The notes beneath the pieces are model-generated. The model saw nothing but the letters and a program-made list of their open reading frames with translations. It was not told the DNA's origin and searched no databases. Position numbers and translations under genes: made by a program. Of a stretch of DNA of 64,000 bases, positions 40,652 to 49,396 are shown piece after piece (position 1 is the stretch's first letter; each line of letters opens with the position of its first letter). This DNA comes from Bacteroidetes bacterium HGW-Bacteroidetes-5. GTDB lineage: Bacteria > Bacteroidota > Bacteroidia > Bacteroidales > UBA932. The DNA lies in assembly GCA_002842515.1 (NCBI GenBank), contig PHDC01000002.1, positions 1 through 64,000 of the forward strand, given 5' to 3'.

Positions 40652-43549
40652 TTAGAATCCACCACCCCTATCCCAGTAACTTGCACTCTTCTTGAATTTA
40701 AGCAGATCTGCCAACGCAGAAGCCTTGGCATTTATACGGAAACTCCAGCTCTCCCACATTCCACTAGGAACCCAGGATACAGAGATCAGGAAACAGTGCA
40801 GGTCATATGTTGCGCTCAATTGTGTAGTGGTAAGCGCCAACTTCATAAGGTCTACACCTGTGTTTAGGTTCACATTAAGGTCTTTACCCAGGCGTATCTG
40901 TGCAGATATGCCAAGTGTTTGCATATGGTTGTTAATCTTATTGAGTCTTCCGCCAACATTCTGGTAAGATTGGCTATAGGAGTAGTTATAATTAAAGTTT
41001 ACAGACCACGGGTTATTTGGATCCAAATAGTATACCCACCCACCAGGTATGTACTCGCCGGTAACAGGGTGGTTGTAGATTCTTATATACTCAGACTCTT
41101 TACTTTCACCCGAACCGCCACCCGAACCTCCACCGGAGCCTCTTCCGCTACCCTTCTCCGGAAGACCCATTCCCGCACCTTTACGCTCACCTGTTCCTGA
41201 AAACTGATAAGATAGAGACATACTTGCGTTAGTCAGCCTAGCCAGTTTGTACCAACCCTCTTTTACAAAATTAAATTGATTATACTTTTTTCCCTCATTG
41301 TCTATAGCGTAAGGATCCAGATTTGCGTTGGCGTTAAAAGCAAGAGAGCCAAATATTGTTGTACTCATACTTACAGATATGTTCGAGAGCTTTAAAGAGT
41401 CTGCAAGGAAGTTGTATGAGCCTCCAAGAGAGAGATTATCTATAAGCTTTATTTTCTTGATACCACCATCAGTTGTATCTTTATCACTTACTATTTTTGC
41501 CTCAAGATTGTTTCCAACAGAGAAACTCATCGAAGCAGAACTCCCTTTTGAGGGATATCCAAAGATTAGCCCCTCATAGATATTGAACTCTTGCTGTTGC
41601 AAAACGCCACTGGGATCTGTATAGTTTATAGTTCTGTAACCATTTGCGGCAGTACCCTGTTCCGGTCTGTAACTAATACTAAAAGAGGGCTTAACCATAT
41701 GACGGATAGTTTTAATTTTGCTTCTGGGTCCAAAATTAAACATCCCATAAAGAGTTGTGCTAGCGGACATTGAAGTAGAAAACTCCTGAGTTACACCAAA
41801 ATGGCTAAAGATATCTCCAATATTGTTCTCTACCCTGTTAGTTTCGCTATCGTAAAATTTATCGTTTTTCTGAAAAAACCAGTTCATACCATAGCTCACA
41901 GATGGTGAGAACTGGATATAGTTAAAGATGTCAAAAGTAGGAAGTCCTATTTGGAAACTATGCTGCATCCCGCTTCTGAACTTAGATAGAAAGCCATCCT
42001 CTCCAAACTCTTTTGCCTTAAAATTTATCTTGTTATCTAATGTAGTATTGTAACTGAAAGAGATGCTCTCATAAAATCTCTCCTTTCCTGCAGCATCTTT
42101 TCTTTTGAAAGGAAATATCCTGTTCATAGTAAGGGTCACATTAGGAACGGTAAAAGCATACGAACTGTCCAGAGAGTTCTGACTGTGCAGCATATTTGCC
42201 GTTATACTAAAATTTGAAAGTGTCTTTCCGTATGATATTGAAGAAGATATCTGATTCTGAAGACTCTGTTGTATATCGTAAGAGTTATATCTGTCATTCA
42301 TTGGAGTTGCAAAGTTAACCGATGCCCTGAAAGATGTTCCCGGTCGTGCCTTCATATCCTGAGAGTGGCTCCACCTTACAGAAAAGTCCTTTGATTGATT
42401 GAAATCCGGAGAACCCTTCTCACCTACCTGATTAACGGAGTAGTTCAGATTAAAATTTCCGTCATATTTATACCTCTTTTTATAACGGGAGGTCATTAGA
42501 ACATTCCACGAGCCCAAAGAGTATAGGTCTGTCGTGAGAGTAAGGTCAAAATGATCTCCAAATACAAAATAGTAACCCAGCCCCTTGAGGGCAAAACCTC
42601 TGGTTGCCTCTTCGTTAAAGGAAGGAATAAGAAGACCGCTGGCTCGTTTTACCTGTTTTGGAACAAACCCGAAAGGGAGAGCAAACGGAACAGGAACATC
42701 CTCCACTACCATATATGCAGGTCCAAAGACTGTAACCTTATTAGATGTTACTTTTGCATTGGTAAGCTGAAGATAGAAGTGTGGGTGTTCGTTGTCGCAG
42801 GTTGTGTATCTTCCTCCTGATATATTGATTGAGTTATCAGGCATTTTCTTAAGCAGATCTCCATATAATAAACCCTCTGACTCTTGAGTGACCATATTAG
42901 TTATCAAAGATTTTCTGGATTCAAAGTTGTACTTTACAGTCTCCATTGTGTACTTCTCTTTACCCTCTGTCATCTGAGGCTTTCCCTGCAAAACCCCAAG
43001 AGAATCCTTAACGCCGGATGCAAAAACGGTTTTTGTGTCCATATCATAGGCCATATATTCCGATTTAAGCTCCAGGCTGCCGTACCTGACAGTAACATCT
43101 CCGTAATAGTAAACCACTCTTTTCCCATCTGAGAAGTCCTCTACAATTGAGTCTCTTGCTCCGGAAAATGCCGGAAAGAGCAAAGAACCTCTGAGTTTAG
43201 ATGAGTCGGTCAAAGGGAGTGTGTCTCTAACCGGCAGTGAATCTCTTATTGGCAGCGAGTCACTTAATAACAACGAGTCCCTTAATAACAGGGAGTCTAC
43301 CCTTGGCAGAGAATCTTTTATCAATAGAGTTTTTACGGAAGTTGCTCCAACGACTTCATTTATTGCAGATATGTTCTTTTGAGAAATTACAGAATCTCTA
43401 GATAGATCGTGAGAATGATTTGAATGAAGTGAACCCGTCCCTCCGCAATTGAAAGAGAACAGGACAACACACACAAGCAAAAGGGACTCTTTTCTCAAAA
43501 GCAAAATCGTGAAAGGTTTAATAAAATATGCTATATTTGTGGCTTGCAA
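40652..43549 (-). CDS. lptD: LptD-like LPS-assembly outer-membrane protein
   Basis: Outer-membrane beta-barrel that inserts lipopolysaccharide, Bacteroidetes form. There is no ATG at the N-terminus. The longest frame begins with TTG at 43549, but a -7 box at 43554-43547 would start transcription near 43540; a TTG at 43498 gives MRKESLLLVCVVLFSFNC, a neat signal peptide, and is preferred. Residues 75-120 are a DSLPxRDSL repeat. The OstA/LptA-like domain follows (VVYYYGDVTVRYGSLELKSEY), then the barrel with LPFGFVPKQVKRASGLLIPSF and many alternating strands. A Gly/Ser-rich loop (GSGRGSGGGSGGGSGES) sits near residue 800. The length (965) is normal for Bacteroidetes. Confidence 0.9.
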   Translation of the reverse strand: MQATNIAYFIKPFTILLLRKESLLLVCVVLFSFNCGGTGSLHSNHSHDLSRDSVISQKNISAINEVVGATSVKTLLIKDSLPRVDSLLLRDSLLLSDSLPIRDSLPVRDTLPLTDSSKLRGSLLFPAFSGARDSIVEDFSDGKRVVYYYGDVTVRYGSLELKSEYMAYDMDTKTVFASGVKDSLGVLQGKPQMTEGKEKYTMETVKYNFESRKSLITNMVTQESEGLLYGDLLKKMPDNSINISGGRYTTCDNEHPHFYLQLTNAKVTSNKVTVFGPAYMVVEDVPVPFALPFGFVPKQVKRASGLLIPSFNEEATRGFALKGLGYYFVFGDHFDLTLTTDLYSLGSWNVLMTSRYKKRYKYDGNFNLNYSVNQVGEKGSPDFNQSKDFSVRWSHSQDMKARPGTSFRASVNFATPMNDRYNSYDIQQSLQNQISSSISYGKTLSNFSITANMLHSQNSLDSSYAFTVPNVTLTMNRIFPFKRKDAAGKERFYESISFSYNTTLDNKINFKAKEFGEDGFLSKFRSGMQHSFQIGLPTFDIFNYIQFSPSVSYGMNWFFQKNDKFYDSETNRVENNIGDIFSHFGVTQEFSTSMSASTTLYGMFNFGPRSKIKTIRHMVKPSFSISYRPEQGTAANGYRTINYTDPSGVLQQQEFNIYEGLIFGYPSKGSSASMSFSVGNNLEAKIVSDKDTTDGGIKKIKLIDNLSLGGSYNFLADSLKLSNISVSMSTTIFGSLAFNANANLDPYAIDNEGKKYNQFNFVKEGWYKLARLTNASMSLSYQFSGTGERKGAGMGLPEKGSGRGSGGGSGGGSGESKESEYIRIYNHPVTGEYIPGGWVYYLDPNNPWSVNFNYNYSYSQSYQNVGGRLNKINNHMQTLGISAQIRLGKDLNVNLNTGVDLMKLALTTTQLSATYDLHCFLISVSWVPSGMWESWSFRINAKASALADLLKFKKSASYWDRGGGF
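43195..43320 (-). repeat. 18-bp repeats coding DSLxxR units in lptD
   Basis: About six imperfect 18-base units near the 5' end of lptD encode the hexapeptide pattern D-S-L-x-x-R/S. They form a flexible, charged linker after the signal peptide. Confidence 0.75.
43532..43539 (+). promoter_or_regulatory. -7 box of the amidase gene
   Basis: TATATTTG fits TAnnTTTG, 34 bases before the amidase ATG. It lies about 8 bases from the oppositely directed box at 43547-43554, so the two promoters interlock. Confidence 0.45.
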
Positions 43550-43554
43550 AGTTA
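43547..43554 (-). promoter_or_regulatory. -7 box of lptD
   Basis: On the - strand TAACTTTG fits TAnnTTTG. No good -33 element is seen at 19 bases. If used, it places the transcription start downstream of the TTG at 43549 and favours the TTG at 43498 as start of LptD. Confidence 0.4.
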
Positions 43555-43573
43555 AACATATTTAGCAACAATT

Positions 43574-44692
43574 ATGCCGTTAAGAGTACTTTTGGTGATA
43601 TTTTCTCTCCTCTGGATTTCAACATCACGTGGTCAGGAAAATTCAATGGTTATGCTTAAAAAGGTTGTGATAGACCCTGGTCACGGCGGGGCAGATCCTG
43701 GTGCCGTAAGTGCAGACAGAAAAGTTCTGGAGAAGAATATTACACTCTCTGTTTCACTAAAGCTTGGAGAGCTCATCAAAAAGAGTTACCCGGAAATAGA
43801 GGTTATATATACCAGAAAAACAGATGTATTCGTTGCTTTGGACAAAAGAACGGAAATTGCTAATAAAAACAAGGCAGATCTCTTTATCTCCATTCACGTA
43901 AATGCAGCATTAGCCCGGGCGGCGACAGGTTCCGAAACATTTGTAATGGGAGCAGATAAATCCAGTTCAAATTTTGAGGTGACTATGCTGGAGAATAGTG
44001 TTATTATGATGGAGGGAGATGATTACGCCACTAAATATGAAGGATTTGACCCCAACAATCCTGAGTCCTACATTATTTTTACTCTGCTGCAAAACGCACA
44101 CCTTGAGCAGAGTTTGGAGATGGCCTCTCTTGTTCAAAAGCATTTCAATAACGGGCCGATTAAAGTAAGCAGAGGAATTAAACAGGGGCCGCTTTTAGTG
44201 CTTTGGAAAACAAGTATGCCATCTGTTCTAATTGAACTTGGCTTTATCTCAAATCCATTCGATCTAAAAATACTCAACAATCGAACTAATCACGATAAGT
44301 TTGCCTCTTTGATATTCAATGCCTTTAAAGAGTACAAACAGATTTATGACAAAAATTACAGTAACGGAAAAGGTCCGGAATTGATAGATAGTATTCCACG
44401 GAGAGATGCAAATCTTCCTCAAAATAGAGCGAAAAAAGAGGTAATCCAACAGAGTGAGACTCATTATAGAGTACAGATTCTGGCAGTAAATAAAATACTG
44501 AGAACAAACTCACCGGATCTAAAAGGAAGGGATGCAAATTTTATAAAGATGGGCAACCTCTATAAATATACAATTGGAGTCTATCCTACAATTGATTTGG
44601 CAAAGGAGGCTCTGGGCTCTATCCGTAAAGATTTCCCTCAAGCATTTATAATACTTGTTAGAGACGGAACTATTGTTCCATTAAATAAATAG
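43574..44692 (+). CDS. N-acetylmuramoyl-L-alanine amidase (Amidase_3) with SPOR-like end
   Basis: A 372-residue exported zinc amidase that cuts the amide bond between MurNAc and the peptide stem, usually for daughter-cell separation. A signal peptide spans residues 1-20 (LLVIFSLLWISTSRG). The catalytic domain (about 27-265) has VVIDPGHGGADPGA, an E in LEKNITLSVSLKLG, ISIHVNAA and VLIELGFISNPFD, giving the zinc ligands and the catalytic glutamate. Residues 295-372 (HYRVQILAVNK, YKYTIGVYPTIDLAKEALGS) look like a SPOR-type peptidoglycan-binding domain. It precedes the MCE gene by 26 bases, so an envelope operon is likely. Confidence 0.93.
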   Translation: MPLRVLLVIFSLLWISTSRGQENSMVMLKKVVIDPGHGGADPGAVSADRKVLEKNITLSVSLKLGELIKKSYPEIEVIYTRKTDVFVALDKRTEIANKNKADLFISIHVNAALARAATGSETFVMGADKSSSNFEVTMLENSVIMMEGDDYATKYEGFDPNNPESYIIFTLLQNAHLEQSLEMASLVQKHFNNGPIKVSRGIKQGPLLVLWKTSMPSVLIELGFISNPFDLKILNNRTNHDKFASLIFNAFKEYKQIYDKNYSNGKGPELIDSIPRRDANLPQNRAKKEVIQQSETHYRVQILAVNKILRTNSPDLKGRDANFIKMGNLYKYTIGVYPTIDLAKEALGSIRKDFPQAFIILVRDGTIVPLNK

Positions 44693-44718
44693 CAGACAAA
44701 GAATAATCTACTAAGAAA

Positions 44719-45636
44719 ATGAAAATAAGATTAAACAGAGAACAAAAAATAGGGCTTTTTGCAATACTTATACTCTTCTCCATTTATGTGGTTATAAACT
44801 ATCTTAAAGGGAAGGACCTGTTTAGTAACAGAAACACATACTACTCGGTTTTCTATGACATAGACGGATTGACCTCAACAGGACCCATTTTTATACGCGG
44901 GCTCAAGGTTGGAACTATTGAGAGCATAGACTACATTCAAAAGAGAAACAACTTTATAGTCAAGCTTAAAATCGATGCGGGCTATCAGTTCCCAAAAAAT
45001 TCGATTGCCGAAATTTACAATGTAGGTATGCTCGGGACAAAGGCTCTTAGAATAAATATCGGTGACGGCACAACTCTTCTTAATAACCGAGATACAATGC
45101 TTTCATCTACAGACCCCGGTATGTTAGACAATCTTGTAAATGAAATATTGCCTCTTAAAGATAAACTCTCAGATCTTATAATCACACTAAATACCACATT
45201 CGCCAATGTTAATGATGTTCTCAATCCTCAGGCTAAAAAAGATATCGCCTTGTCTCTTGAGAACCTCAACAAAACTCTATCCGGAGCAAAAAATGTGGTT
45301 CAGAACCTTGAAAAGAGCGGCCCTGAAATTACCTCTTTAATAAAAAATCTAAACAAAATAACTTCAGATCTCGGTGGCACAACATCCAAACTCAACAGCG
45401 GACTGGATAATATAAACGAGATTACAGACTCTCTAAAAAAGGCAGATATAGCAGGAACAATTTTATCTCTTAAAGAGCTGCTGGTGCAGATTAAAAATCC
45501 CGAGGGGAGCGTTGGAAAGCTGCTTTACACAGACTCTGTACACACCTCAATTGACCAACTGATAAGGGATCTGGATAATCTCATTAAAAATATCACAGAG
45601 AATCCAAAAAAATATATAAAAGTTAGTGTTTTTTAA
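44719..45636 (+). CDS. MCE/MlaD family lipid-transport protein
   Basis: A 305-residue inner-membrane-anchored periplasmic protein of the MlaD family, which forms hexameric rings that shuttle phospholipids between membranes. One N-terminal helix (QKIGLFAILILFSIYVVINYL) is followed by the MCE domain (about 35-115: YYSVFYDIDGLTSTGPIFIRGLKVGTIESI in part) and a long helical tail (about 140-300). No MlaE or MlaF gene is adjacent, so its ABC partner lies elsewhere. It follows the amidase gene by 26 bases. Confident of family; the cargo is inferred. Confidence 0.92.
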   Translation: MKIRLNREQKIGLFAILILFSIYVVINYLKGKDLFSNRNTYYSVFYDIDGLTSTGPIFIRGLKVGTIESIDYIQKRNNFIVKLKIDAGYQFPKNSIAEIYNVGMLGTKALRINIGDGTTLLNNRDTMLSSTDPGMLDNLVNEILPLKDKLSDLIITLNTTFANVNDVLNPQAKKDIALSLENLNKTLSGAKNVVQNLEKSGPEITSLIKNLNKITSDLGGTTSKLNSGLDNINEITDSLKKADIAGTILSLKELLVQIKNPEGSVGKLLYTDSVHTSIDQLIRDLDNLIKNITENPKKYIKVSVF

Positions 45637-45816
45637 TATTTTTTTATTTATATTAAGCTGTTTTTAAAGATTTTAAAAACGCAAATAAAATTTAAAAATT
45701 TTTTAGTCTGAGATACAGGCTATTGAAAAAAATATGAAATTTCCTATACTTTTTTCTTTTTTTTTTAAAAAATTTATCCCCAAATTTGTCTACCAATCTT
45801 AACCTATCCTAAACTT
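45637..45816. other. AT-rich region upstream of dnaA
   Basis: About 180 bases of very AT-rich DNA. It holds a perfect 9-bp inverted repeat GTTTTTAAA/TTTAAAAAC (45660-45668, 45672-45680), which may end the MCE transcript, a long T-run (about 45750-45766) and TTATCCCCA (45774-45782), one mismatch from the DnaA box TTATCCACA. It could belong to a dnaA autoregulatory region or an origin, but a single box is weak evidence. Confidence 0.4.
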
Positions 45817-47232
45817 ATGATCGAACCAAAACATACTCTTGTGTGGAATAATTGTCTGCGAATCGTTCGTGATATTATCCGCCCACAGAGCTTCAGAACT
45901 TGGTTCGAACCGATAAACGCGGTTAGGCTTACAGGCTCTGTTCTTACCATAGAGGTTCCGTCAAATTTTTTTCGGGAATACCTGGAAGAGCACTATATCG
46001 ATCTTATCAGTAAAGCACTAAAAAGAGAGTTGGGTAAAGAGGCGAAGCTGGAGTACAATGTACGCGTAGTTTCCGGCGAAGATGTAGTGACTTATCCTCA
46101 GCAATCTGTTCAGGAGATAAAAAATAAATCTGTACCCTTTCCAAATCAACCCTCAAATATCACAAATCCATTTGTGATACCGGGGCTTCAGCAACTGGAG
46201 ATAGATCCACAACTTAACCCCAACTACTCATTTGAGAATTTTATAGAGGGAGAGTGCAACAAGCTTGCAAGATCTGCGGGCCTAAACATCTCTGCCAACC
46301 CCGGCAAAGGAACCTTTAACCCACTCTTCTTATATGGAGGTTCCGGACTTGGAAAGACTCACCTTGCACAGGCAATTGGTATTGCAATTAAAAAGCAGTT
46401 TCCCGAGAAGATTGTACTCTATGTGAGTGCAAATCGTTTTATGACCCAATATATGGATGCAACCACGGTAAAAAATAAACTTACCGACTTCCTCCATTTT
46501 TATCAGATGATAGACGTTCTCATTATTGACGACGTACACGAATTTGCAGGCAAAACCGGTACTCAGAATGCCTTTTTTCATATTTTCAGCCATCTTCACT
46601 CTGTTGGTAAACAACTTATCCTCACATCCGATAAAGCACCGGTAGATCTTCAAGACCTTGAAATGAGACTCCTCTCAAGATTTAAGTGGGGGCTTTTGGC
46701 AGAGCTGCTACCTCCGGACTATCCTACAAGAGTAGCAATTCTTAAAGCAAAGAGCTATAACGACGGAATTACACTTCCGGAAGAGGTAATCTCATTTATT
46801 GCCTCCAGAGTTTCAACAAACATCCGTGAAATAGAGGGTACACTCATATCTCTTCTTGCCCAGGCAACACTTACCAACAAAAAAATCGGGCTGGATCTGG
46901 CAGAGAAACTTATAGAGAAACTTGTTACAAAAAATCTGCACGAGATTACCATAGACAAGATTCAAAAAGTTGTCTGTGAATATTTCAAAATCGACTCCGA
47001 GCAGTTCCTTAGCTCTTCTCGTAAAAGAGAGCTGGTTCAGGCTCGTCAGATATCTATGTACCTGAGCAGGAACCATACCAAAAGCTCTCTTGCATCAATT
47101 GGTACTTTGACCGGCGGTAGAGATCACGCCACGGTTCTTCACGCTTACAACACTGTATGTGACCTGCTGGATACCGACAGATCTTTCCGTAAATACCTGT
47201 CAGAGATAGAGAAACAGCTTCACTCCAACTAA
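45817..47232 (+). CDS. dnaA: chromosomal replication initiator DnaA
   Basis: A 471-residue initiator that binds DnaA boxes and melts the origin. Domain I: residues 1-80 (WNNCLRIVRDIIRPQSFRTWF). A short variable domain II follows. Domain III AAA+: Walker A GGSGLGKTHLAQAIG (174-188), Walker B VLIIDDVHEFAGKTGTQNAF, arginine-finger region LLSRFKWGLLAELLPPDY. Domain IV ends with the DnaA signature GGRDHATVLHAYNTV for box recognition. The length is normal. It is followed by pepD after 11 bases and rpe after 11 more, an unusual housekeeping run. Confident. Confidence 0.98.
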   Translation: MIEPKHTLVWNNCLRIVRDIIRPQSFRTWFEPINAVRLTGSVLTIEVPSNFFREYLEEHYIDLISKALKRELGKEAKLEYNVRVVSGEDVVTYPQQSVQEIKNKSVPFPNQPSNITNPFVIPGLQQLEIDPQLNPNYSFENFIEGECNKLARSAGLNISANPGKGTFNPLFLYGGSGLGKTHLAQAIGIAIKKQFPEKIVLYVSANRFMTQYMDATTVKNKLTDFLHFYQMIDVLIIDDVHEFAGKTGTQNAFFHIFSHLHSVGKQLILTSDKAPVDLQDLEMRLLSRFKWGLLAELLPPDYPTRVAILKAKSYNDGITLPEEVISFIASRVSTNIREIEGTLISLLAQATLTNKKIGLDLAEKLIEKLVTKNLHEITIDKIQKVVCEYFKIDSEQFLSSSRKRELVQARQISMYLSRNHTKSSLASIGTLTGGRDHATVLHAYNTVCDLLDTDRSFRKYLSEIEKQLHSN

Positions 47233-47243
47233 TATACAATGCA

Positions 47244-48680
47244 ATGGAGAGTTCAAAAATATTTTCAATATTTGATCAAATCACAAAAATTCCCAGAGAG
47301 AGCTCAAAAGAGCAAAAAATAATTGAGTTTTTAATCAATTTTGCAAAAGAGCGTTCCCTTGATTATAAGAGAGATGATGCCGGCAATGTGGTTATTCTAA
47401 AGCCTGCAACCAGAGGTATGGAGAGCGCTCCAACAGTTGTATTGCAGAGCCACTCAGATATGGTATGTGAGAAAAATTCCGACAGCAGCTTCAATTTTGA
47501 CACCGACCCTATTCAATATGTATCAGAGGATGGATGGCTCATTGCAAAGGAGACAACATTGGGTGCAGATTGCGGAATCGGAATGGCTGCTCAGCTTGCA
47601 ATTCTGGACTCTGATGATATTTCTCACGGCCCTCTGCAGGCACTCTTCACAACAGAGGAGGAGACAGGTCTTACAGGAGCAAAAGCACTAAAACCAGGAT
47701 TTATAACCGGTAATATTTTAATAAACTTAGATTCAGAAGATGAGGGTGAACTCTTTATCGGATGTGCAGGTGGGGTGGATACTACAGCCCGCTTCTCATA
47801 CAGTGTAGAGAATGCAGACCAGAATTTAGAGTTCTTAAAGGTAGGATTCTATGGAGCAACAGGCGGTCACAGCGGAGATGATATTCATAAAAACAGAGCA
47901 AATGCAAACCAGCTTCTGTTTCGCTATCTCTATCTTTTATCGCAGAGCTGTGAATTCTCCGTTTGCTCAATTCAGGGAGGCAACAAACGAAATGCTATTG
48001 CTAGAGAAGCCTATGCAGTGATTGCCCTACTACCGTGCCAGACAAATATTGCAGGGGAGCTATTTAATCTAACGGAGAGAGAGGTAAAAGAGGAGCATTT
48101 GCATTCAGATCCGGATCTTTACGGAAAAATGGAGCTCACTTCAAAAGAGAGCTATTTTATTGATAAAAAAAGCGCTTCAAATATTATTAATCTGCTTAAC
48201 GGCCTTCCTCACGGAGTTCTTGCAATGAGCCAGGATATCCCCGGACTTGTCGAAACATCCACAAATTTTGCATCGGTAAAGATGGATGAGCCTGGAATCA
48301 TACGAGTTGGAACAAGTCAGAGGAGTTCACTAAATTCAGCACGCTTCAACGCTGCCAGACGCATTGAATCTCTCTTTGTACTCTCCGGTGCCAAAGTCAC
48401 TCACGAAAGTGAATATCCCGGTTGGAAACCAAGAATGGACTCACCTCTTCTGGAGGTATCTCGTCAAGCATACAGAGATATTTTCACCCGGGAGCCAATC
48501 GTGAGAGCAATTCACGCAGGTCTGGAGTGCGGAATGTTTCTTAAAACCTATCCAAAGCTGGATATGATATCATTTGGTCCTACAATACGAGGTGCACACG
48601 CCCCGGGTGAGCGGCTTGAGATAGCATCGGTAGAGAAATTCAGAAGACTACTTTTAGAGATACTCGAGAGATTAAAATAG
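47244..48680 (+). CDS. pepD: aminoacyl-histidine dipeptidase (PepD, M20 family)
   Basis: A 478-residue zinc dipeptidase that splits Xaa-His and other dipeptides. Motifs are VLQSHSDMVCEKN with the first zinc histidine, TLGADCGIGMAAQLA with the bridging aspartate (most relatives read D-N-G-I-G, here D-C-G-I-G), FTTEEETGLTGA with the catalytic glutamate pair, INLDSEDEGELFIGCAGG, and a C-terminal HAGLECGMF with the last histidine. The lid domain (about 190-400) is present. It is cytoplasmic and lies between dnaA and rpe in one probable transcript. Confident. Confidence 0.95.
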   Translation: MESSKIFSIFDQITKIPRESSKEQKIIEFLINFAKERSLDYKRDDAGNVVILKPATRGMESAPTVVLQSHSDMVCEKNSDSSFNFDTDPIQYVSEDGWLIAKETTLGADCGIGMAAQLAILDSDDISHGPLQALFTTEEETGLTGAKALKPGFITGNILINLDSEDEGELFIGCAGGVDTTARFSYSVENADQNLEFLKVGFYGATGGHSGDDIHKNRANANQLLFRYLYLLSQSCEFSVCSIQGGNKRNAIAREAYAVIALLPCQTNIAGELFNLTEREVKEEHLHSDPDLYGKMELTSKESYFIDKKSASNIINLLNGLPHGVLAMSQDIPGLVETSTNFASVKMDEPGIIRVGTSQRSSLNSARFNAARRIESLFVLSGAKVTHESEYPGWKPRMDSPLLEVSRQAYRDIFTREPIVRAIHAGLECGMFLKTYPKLDMISFGPTIRGAHAPGERLEIASVEKFRRLLLEILERLK

Positions 48681-48691
48681 ATTACATTACA

Positions 48692-49342
48692 ATGTCTATG
48701 ATAATTGCACCATCAATGCTGTCGGCAGATTTCGGCAGATTGGATCAACAGGTAGATATGATAAACAGAAGTGAAGCAGATTGGTTTCACCTGGATATTA
48801 TGGACGGACTATTTGTCCCAAATATCTCATATGGCTTTCCGGTAATTGATGCGATTGCAAAAAATGCGAAAAAGCCAATGGATGCTCACCTTATGATTGT
48901 AGATCCGGACAGATACCTGGAAAAATTTGCAGAGTTGGGTGTTGAGTATTTGAGTGTTCATTATGAGGCTTGTACACATCTTCACAGATCTCTTCAAAAG
49001 ATTAAAGCTCTTGGTATGAAAGCGGGAGTTGCACTCAATCCACACACTCCGGTTGAGAATTTAGTAGACATCCTTCCTGATGCCGATTTTGTACTGATAA
49101 TGTCTGTTAACCCAGGTTATGGGGGGCAAAATTTTATCGAAAATACACTTGTTAAAGTTGAGAAACTAAAGAGAATGATTCAGGAGAGATCTCTTGAGAC
49201 TCTAATTGAGGTTGACGGCGGGGTGAATATCTCAAATGCAGCTCTTCTTGCCCAAAAGGGTACAGATATACTAGTTGCCGGCAACTCTGTTTTCTCTGCT
49301 GCAGATACCCTCAAAGCTATCAGCGAGCTAAAAAGAGTTTGA
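48692..49342 (+). CDS. rpe: ribulose-phosphate 3-epimerase
   Basis: A 216-residue TIM-barrel enzyme that interconverts ribulose-5-phosphate and xylulose-5-phosphate in the pentose phosphate pathway. Motifs are IAPSMLSADFGRL, FHLDIMDGLFVPNISYG (metal-binding H and D), MDAHLMIVDPDRY, VLIMSVNPGYGGQNFIENT and LIEVDGGVN with the second catalytic aspartate. Length is typical. It follows pepD by 11 bases. A 17-bp tandem repeat lies right after the stop. Confident. Confidence 0.97.
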   Translation: MSMIIAPSMLSADFGRLDQQVDMINRSEADWFHLDIMDGLFVPNISYGFPVIDAIAKNAKKPMDAHLMIVDPDRYLEKFAELGVEYLSVHYEACTHLHRSLQKIKALGMKAGVALNPHTPVENLVDILPDADFVLIMSVNPGYGGQNFIENTLVKVEKLKRMIQERSLETLIEVDGGVNISNAALLAQKGTDILVAGNSVFSAADTLKAISELKRV

Positions 49343-49343
49343 G

Positions 49344-49377
49344 CTCTCCTCCATTGAAATCTCTCCTACATTGAAAT
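49344..49377. repeat. two 17-bp tandem repeats after rpe
   Basis: CTCTCCTCCATTGAAAT (49344-49360) is followed directly by CTCTCCTACATTGAAAT (49361-49377), one mismatch. It lies in the 54-bp convergent gap between rpe and birA. Confidence 0.9.
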
Positions 49378-49396
49378 TCGGTGTCAGAGCCTTAAA

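Noticed and set aside
45637-45816. Calling oriC upstream of dnaA
   Set aside because: Only one imperfect DnaA box is visible; oriC is not reliably next to dnaA in this phylum.
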